Assembly: GCA_963624975.1 (NCBI GenBank)
Contig: CAVFRF010000052.1
Coordinates: forward strand, 1 to 26,810
DNA length: 26,810 nt
Reading direction: 5' to 3'
Source of the DNA: CAVLCC01 sp963624975
GTDB taxonomy: Bacteria; Actinomycetota; Coriobacteriia; Coriobacteriales; CADBOM01
Positions 23,563 to 26,810 of the stretch are shown in pieces (within the stretch, counting starts at the first letter, position 1; each line of letters begins with the position of its first letter). Position numbers and translations under genes: made by a program. Below the pieces are notes generated by a model, which made no database searches, was not told the DNA's origin, and worked only from the letters and a program-made list of their open reading frames with translations.

Positions 23563-24618
23563 ATGCCTATTTCAAACAACACACCGGCAAAGGCCGGCAA
23601 AGTCCTGACCATAGTGGTGCCCGCCTACAATTCCGAGGAGTTCCTCGAGAACTGCCTCGACTCGCTCGTAGGCGCGGGCTCTGCGCTGGAGGTGCTGGTC
23701 GTCAACGACGGATCCAAGGATTCCACCCTCCAGATCGCTCAGGGCTACGAGTCGCGCTACCCGGACGTGGTGAAGGTCGTCGACCAGGAGAACAGGGGCT
23801 GGGGCGGCGCCATCTCCCACGGCATAGAGCTTGCAAGCGGCGAGTTCTTCTTCGTGGTAGACTCCGACGACCGCCTCGACACCGAGGTGCTGAAGGGCGT
23901 GCTCTCGGTTCTGCAGCACACGATGGATACCGGTGCCCCGCTCGACCTCCTCGTTACCAACTACGTGTACGACCACATCGAAGACGGCTCGAGCCACACG
24001 ATCTGCTACCGCAACATTTTCCCGTCGGGCCGGCTCTTCGGCTGGAACGAAGTGGTCAACAAGCCCAAGATCGACGAGTACCTCATGATCCACGCGATGA
24101 CGTATCGCACCGAGCTGGTGCGCCAGTACATCGGGGAGCTTCCGCAGCACGTGTCCTACATGGACAGCCTGCTGTGCCTGCGTCCGCTGGCGCACACGAG
24201 CACGATCCTCTATCTCGACGTGGACCTCTACTACTACCGCATCGGACGCGAGGGGCAGACCATCGACGTCAACGTGATCCAGAAGCACATGGACGAGCAG
24301 TACCTTGCGGTGCGCCTGGCCATCGAGAGCGTCGACTATGCGGATCTGGCCAGCAAGGGCCGCGGCCTGGCAGTCTGCGTCAGCAGGTACCTGAGCGCCA
24401 TGCTCACAGTGTCGTGCATCTACACCTACAAGCTCAAGGATCCCGACGAGCTGACCAAGCTCGAGGAGCTGTGGGACTACCTCAAGGGCAAGGACCCGCA
24501 GATGTACGATGCCCTCAAGTTCACGTTTGCCAGAATGGTGCACAGGCACACGGCTCCCGGGCGTTCCACGTCGCTGGGCGGATACACGCTGGCAAGCAAG
24601 ATCTTCAAGTTCGCCTAG
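23563..24618 (+). CDS. Glycosyltransferase family 2
   Basis: The 351-residue protein is a GT-A family 2 glycosyltransferase. The fold starts at LTIVVPAYNSEEF (15-27), with nucleotide-binding VVNDGSKDST (47-55), ENRGWGGAISHG, and the metal-binding DSDDR (100-104). The C-terminal half (about 180-351) is helical and charged, with no membrane helix, so the enzyme is cytosolic or membrane-peripheral. ATG 23563 is the only reasonable start and lies directly behind a TATAAT box, so translation is probably leaderless. It heads a three-gene operon with a flippase-fold membrane protein (gap of 12 bases) and an acetyltransferase, which suggests modification of an envelope glycan or lipid. Donor and acceptor are unknown. 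Confidence 0.9.
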   Translation: MPISNNTPAKAGKVLTIVVPAYNSEEFLENCLDSLVGAGSALEVLVVNDGSKDSTLQIAQGYESRYPDVVKVVDQENRGWGGAISHGIELASGEFFFVVDSDDRLDTEVLKGVLSVLQHTMDTGAPLDLLVTNYVYDHIEDGSSHTICYRNIFPSGRLFGWNEVVNKPKIDEYLMIHAMTYRTELVRQYIGELPQHVSYMDSLLCLRPLAHTSTILYLDVDLYYYRIGREGQTIDVNVIQKHMDEQYLAVRLAIESVDYADLASKGRGLAVCVSRYLSAMLTVSCIYTYKLKDPDELTKLEELWDYLKGKDPQMYDALKFTFARMVHRHTAPGRSTSLGGYTLASKIFKFA

Positions 24619-24630
24619 GCGAAGGGAAGT

Positions 24631-25842
24631 TTGCAAATCGTGGGAATTTCCAGACAAGACCAAGCCGAGCAATTTGTCGAGACGTTGCAGCCCGATGTGG
24701 CGGAGGCGATTATCGAGGCGGCATCGACCGGCGCGGATAACGAGGTTGAGGCAGCAGCTCCGGCAGCGGCAGCTGCGACGGCGGATGCTTCCCAGGAAGA
24801 GATGGAAGAGCCCCACGTAAAGGGCAAGGTCGTGAACTTCGTGCTCATCGGCATCGCGTTCGGCGTGCTGGTGGGATGTCTCGTTTTCGCAGGCGAGGGC
24901 TCCGACCTCGTCGAGGCGCTCTCCAACATGGAGTGGCCGTGGCTCTTCGCCAGCATCGTGCTCATCTTCGCGTACTGGCTGCTCGAAGCCGGCAACATGC
25001 AGGTGTTCGCCCTCGAGATGTGGCCGGGCTTCAGGTTCTCCAAAACCTGGATGGTCACCATGATCGGGCAGTACTTCAACTGCATCACGCCGCTGAGCAG
25101 CGGCGGCCAGCCCTTCCAGGCCTACTACTACTCGCGGTTCGGCATGCCGCTTTCCAAATCGATGCCCATGCTGCTCTGCAGGTTCATCACCTACCAGATC
25201 GCCACCACCACGTTCTGCGCGCTCATGCTGCTGCTGAGGTTCAACTACTTCTCGGAGCAGTACCCCTACCTCATGGTGCTGGTGGGCATCGGATTCGCTG
25301 GCGGCATGGTGCTGCTGCTGGGTCTGCTGGCGCTGGCGTTCATGCACAAGACCACGCTGAGGGTAGTTGGGTGGTTCCTCAAGCTGGGCAACAAGCTGCA
25401 TCTCATCCGCGACTATTCGGCGATGGTGGCCAAGACCACGGCCACGCTCGACGATGCCTACAAGGAAGTAAGCTACCTCGTGCACAAGCCCAAGCTGCTG
25501 TTCAAGTGCATCGGCCTCACGTTCGTGCAGCTCACGGAGTACTTCGCCATCTCCTACACGGTGGCATGCGGCCTGGGCGTGGAGGGAGCCGACCCGCTCA
25601 CCACCATCGCCTGCCAGTCGTTCGTGTACATGATCTCGTCTTTCGTGCCCACGCCCGGTGCCATGGGCGCCGCCGAGGGCAGCTACGCGGTGTTCATGTC
25701 TGCGATCTACCCCAACGCCTCGACCGTGGCGCTTTCGGTATTCGTGTGGAGACTGCTCACGTTCTACCTGCCCATCGTGGTGGGCGCGTGCATCACGCTG
25801 TGGGTGAACAGGGGAAAGAAGGCCAACCATGCAATGGAATAG
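24631..25842 (+). CDS. LPG-synthase transmembrane family protein (YbhN/AglD-like)
   Basis: The 403-residue product belongs to the flippase-fold family seen in the membrane part of MprF (lysylphosphatidylglycerol synthase TM region, PF03706). Residues 1-65 are acidic and Ala-rich, probably disordered and cytosolic. Seven or eight membrane helices follow (about 68-88, 102-121, 140-160, 185-205, 213-235, 290-310, 327-350, 365-392), with the typical GQYFNCITPLSSGGQPFQA and SSFVPTPGAMGAAEGSY signatures. There is no synthase domain, so it is a stand-alone transporter-like protein, proposed in this family to move lipids or lipid-linked sugars. The TTG start has GAAGGGA just upstream, twelve bases after the glycosyltransferase stop; GTG 24640 is an alternative. 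It overlaps the acetyltransferase by 14 bases. Confidence 0.88.
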   Translation: MQIVGISRQDQAEQFVETLQPDVAEAIIEAASTGADNEVEAAAPAAAAATADASQEEMEEPHVKGKVVNFVLIGIAFGVLVGCLVFAGEGSDLVEALSNMEWPWLFASIVLIFAYWLLEAGNMQVFALEMWPGFRFSKTWMVTMIGQYFNCITPLSSGGQPFQAYYYSRFGMPLSKSMPMLLCRFITYQIATTTFCALMLLLRFNYFSEQYPYLMVLVGIGFAGGMVLLLGLLALAFMHKTTLRVVGWFLKLGNKLHLIRDYSAMVAKTTATLDDAYKEVSYLVHKPKLLFKCIGLTFVQLTEYFAISYTVACGLGVEGADPLTTIACQSFVYMISSFVPTPGAMGAAEGSYAVFMSAIYPNASTVALSVFVWRLLTFYLPIVVGACITLWVNRGKKANHAME

Positions 25843-26449
25843 CAACGACGCGGCTGCCGCTCGCAGCCTCGCGCTCGTGTCCTACGACGACCTGACCGGC
25901 AGCGGACGCAGCAAGGTCCACAGCATGTACGAGGAGAGCTTCCCAGCCGACGAGCTGGTGGACTTCGAGTCTGTGCTGCTAGAAGCCACGCATGCCGGCA
26001 TGGGCGTGAACCTCTATGGCATGGTCGACCGCGAGCGCGGCGACGACGACCCCGCGGGCCTCGCATGCATTCTTCGCGAAGACGTGCGCATGCCGGGCAT
26101 CACCTACGTGCTGTACCTGGCCATCGACCCCTCGACGCGCGGCATGGGCTACGGCTCCGTCGCGCTCGACACCATCGCCGCGATGTATTCCGACACCGGT
26201 ATCGCGCTCGACATCGAGACCGTGTCGAAGATGGACGGATCCGAAGATCCAGCAGACAGGGCCAACCGTCTGCGCCGCCTGCACTTCTACGAGAAGAACG
26301 GCTTCGCGTTTACCGGCCTCACCTTCGACAGCGACTTCGTGCCCTACGACCTGATGTACCGCGGGCAGAACATGGATGCCAAGGATTTCGACGCGATGCG
26401 GGCCTACTTCGAGTGGCTCGAGCAGAACATCGACGGATTCTTCTTCTAA
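25829..26449 (+). CDS. GNAT family N-acetyltransferase
   Basis: The 206-residue cytosolic protein has the GNAT fold: strand VLYLAIDPSTRGMGYGSVALDTI (about 92-114), where RGMGYGS is the acetyl-CoA pyrophosphate-binding loop, then LDIETVSKMDG (strand five) and FYEKNGFAFTG (the usual closing motif, about 155-165). The start ATG 25829 lies inside the end of the flippase-fold gene (14-base overlap) with GAAGG eight bases upstream, so translation is coupled. This end-to-start overlap suggests a shared pathway with the glycosyltransferase and flippase, perhaps acylation of the sugar precursor, but GNATs are too diverse for a substrate call. The first copy of the end-of-window repeats begins three bases after its stop. 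Confidence 0.88.
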   Translation: MQWNSNDAAAARSLALVSYDDLTGSGRSKVHSMYEESFPADELVDFESVLLEATHAGMGVNLYGMVDRERGDDDPAGLACILREDVRMPGITYVLYLAIDPSTRGMGYGSVALDTIAAMYSDTGIALDIETVSKMDGSEDPADRANRLRRLHFYEKNGFAFTGLTFDSDFVPYDLMYRGQNMDAKDFDAMRAYFEWLEQNIDGFFF

Positions 26450-26451
26450 CT

Positions 26452-26553
26452 ACTCTCCCGGGGTGCCATCGCGGGGTATATCGTACAGGCTCAGGCTTCG
26501 CTTCGCTGCAGAAGTCGCCTGTCCGACACACCCCACGCTGGCACCTGGAGAGT
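26452..26553 (-). repeat. Dispersed hairpin repeat, copy B
   Basis: This copy has ACTCTCC/GGAGAGT ends. Arm 26473-26490 faces 26517-26534; read as minus-strand RNA all 18 positions pair except one G-A, with two G-U. Same tip as copy A. It begins three bases after the acetyltransferase stop and could also serve as its terminator-like hairpin. Confidence 0.85.
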
Positions 26554-26572
26554 CCTCAACAAGAACTTGTTT

Positions 26573-26682
26573 GAGTCGCCGGGGCCCTGTGCGGGGCGTG
26601 CCATAGCGGCGACTTCTGGCTGTAAAGCCCAGCCTGAGCCGTTATGGTATGTCCCGCGCAGGGCATCCCAAGCGGAGTCTCT
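26573..26682 (+). repeat. Dispersed hairpin repeat, copy C
   Basis: Opposite orientation to copy B. Arm 26591-26610 pairs with 26638-26657 over 20 continuous positions as plus-strand RNA, four of them G-U. The tip (GACTTCTGGC...GCCCAGCCTGA) keeps the family loop but a different stem. It is the most diverged copy in primary sequence. A CTCAACAAG/CTTGTTTGAG near-palindrome (26555-26574) joins it to copy B. Confidence 0.8.
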
Positions 26683-26704
26683 AGTAGAAATTGCGAGAAA
26701 CGGC

Positions 26705-26807
26705 GAGTCCCCTAGGGTGCCATCGTGGGGTATATCCAAACGGCTCAGGTTGGCCTTCGGCCAAAAGTCGCCGTTCGGACACACCCCACGTCGGCACCTG
26801 GCGAGTC
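26705..26807 (-). repeat. Dispersed hairpin repeat, copy D
   Basis: Arm 26727-26744 pairs with 26770-26787 (18 positions as minus-strand RNA, with three G-U). The tip stem is TTGGC-CTTCG-GCCAA, different from copies A-B but still paired. The copy ends three bases before the window edge, so further copies may follow outside. Confidence 0.85.
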
Positions 26808-26810
26808 TTC

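Noticed and set aside
26452..26807. Repeat cluster as a CRISPR array
   Set aside because: Units are over 100 bases, imperfect, alternate in orientation and have no regular spacers; no cas genes are near.

Overview
The window is a high-GC bacterial chromosome segment carrying mostly housekeeping genes. The gene set (Uup-like ABC-F, Rho with a long polar N-terminus, glutamine-dependent NadE with a nitrilase domain, a LytR-CpsA-Psr protein, rubrerythrin, and a small membrane protein beside a metal P-type ATPase) and the strong GC bias at third codon positions suggest an anaerobic actinobacterium, most likely class Coriobacteriia (Eggerthella/Slackia-like). That placement is inference; no rRNA is present. 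I see no insertion sequence, prophage or CRISPR array.

Layout. 1-2.3 kb: ABC-F ATPase and a 71-residue basic protein behind its own promoter, followed by three 20-bp tandem repeats. 2.4-3.9 kb: polyprenyl-phosphate glycosyltransferase and GtrA-like flippase pair, possibly preceded by an Arg-rich leader peptide. 3.9-6.6 kb (minus strand): amidohydrolase, rubrerythrin, and a three-helix membrane protein of unknown function. 7.1-9.3 kb: transaldolase-like aldolase and rho, overlapping by ATGA. 9.39 kb: tRNA-Lys(CTT), then a metallophosphoesterase. 10.2-14.3 kb (minus strand): nadE followed by a CPA1 Na+/H+ antiporter. 14.7-18.9 kb: a secreted bactofilin-like membrane protein, murA and an LCP ligase, all concerned with the envelope. 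19.2-20.6 kb: NhaA antiporter, insulated by two strong terminators. 20.8-23.4 kb: small PacL/DUF6110-like membrane protein and an unusual P1B-type ATPase. 23.5-26.4 kb: operon of a family 2 glycosyltransferase (apparently leaderless), an LPG-synthase-like flippase-fold protein and a GNAT acetyltransferase.

The most interesting signal is non-coding. A family of about 100-110 bp imperfect hairpins occurs at 4929-5038 and three more times, in alternating orientation, at 26452-26807, running to the window edge. The four copies differ in sequence but keep pairing through compensatory changes. Their wobble positions are G-U on one strand and would be A-C on the other, so selection seems to act on an RNA transcribed from a defined strand. 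All copies share an asymmetric internal loop. I could not match this to a family I know.

Secondary points are the P-type ATPase, which has Tyr-Ser-Cys where Cys-Pro-Cys is usual, three helically phased CGCAGCGG repeats upstream of its operon, and several leaderless or near-leaderless promoters.
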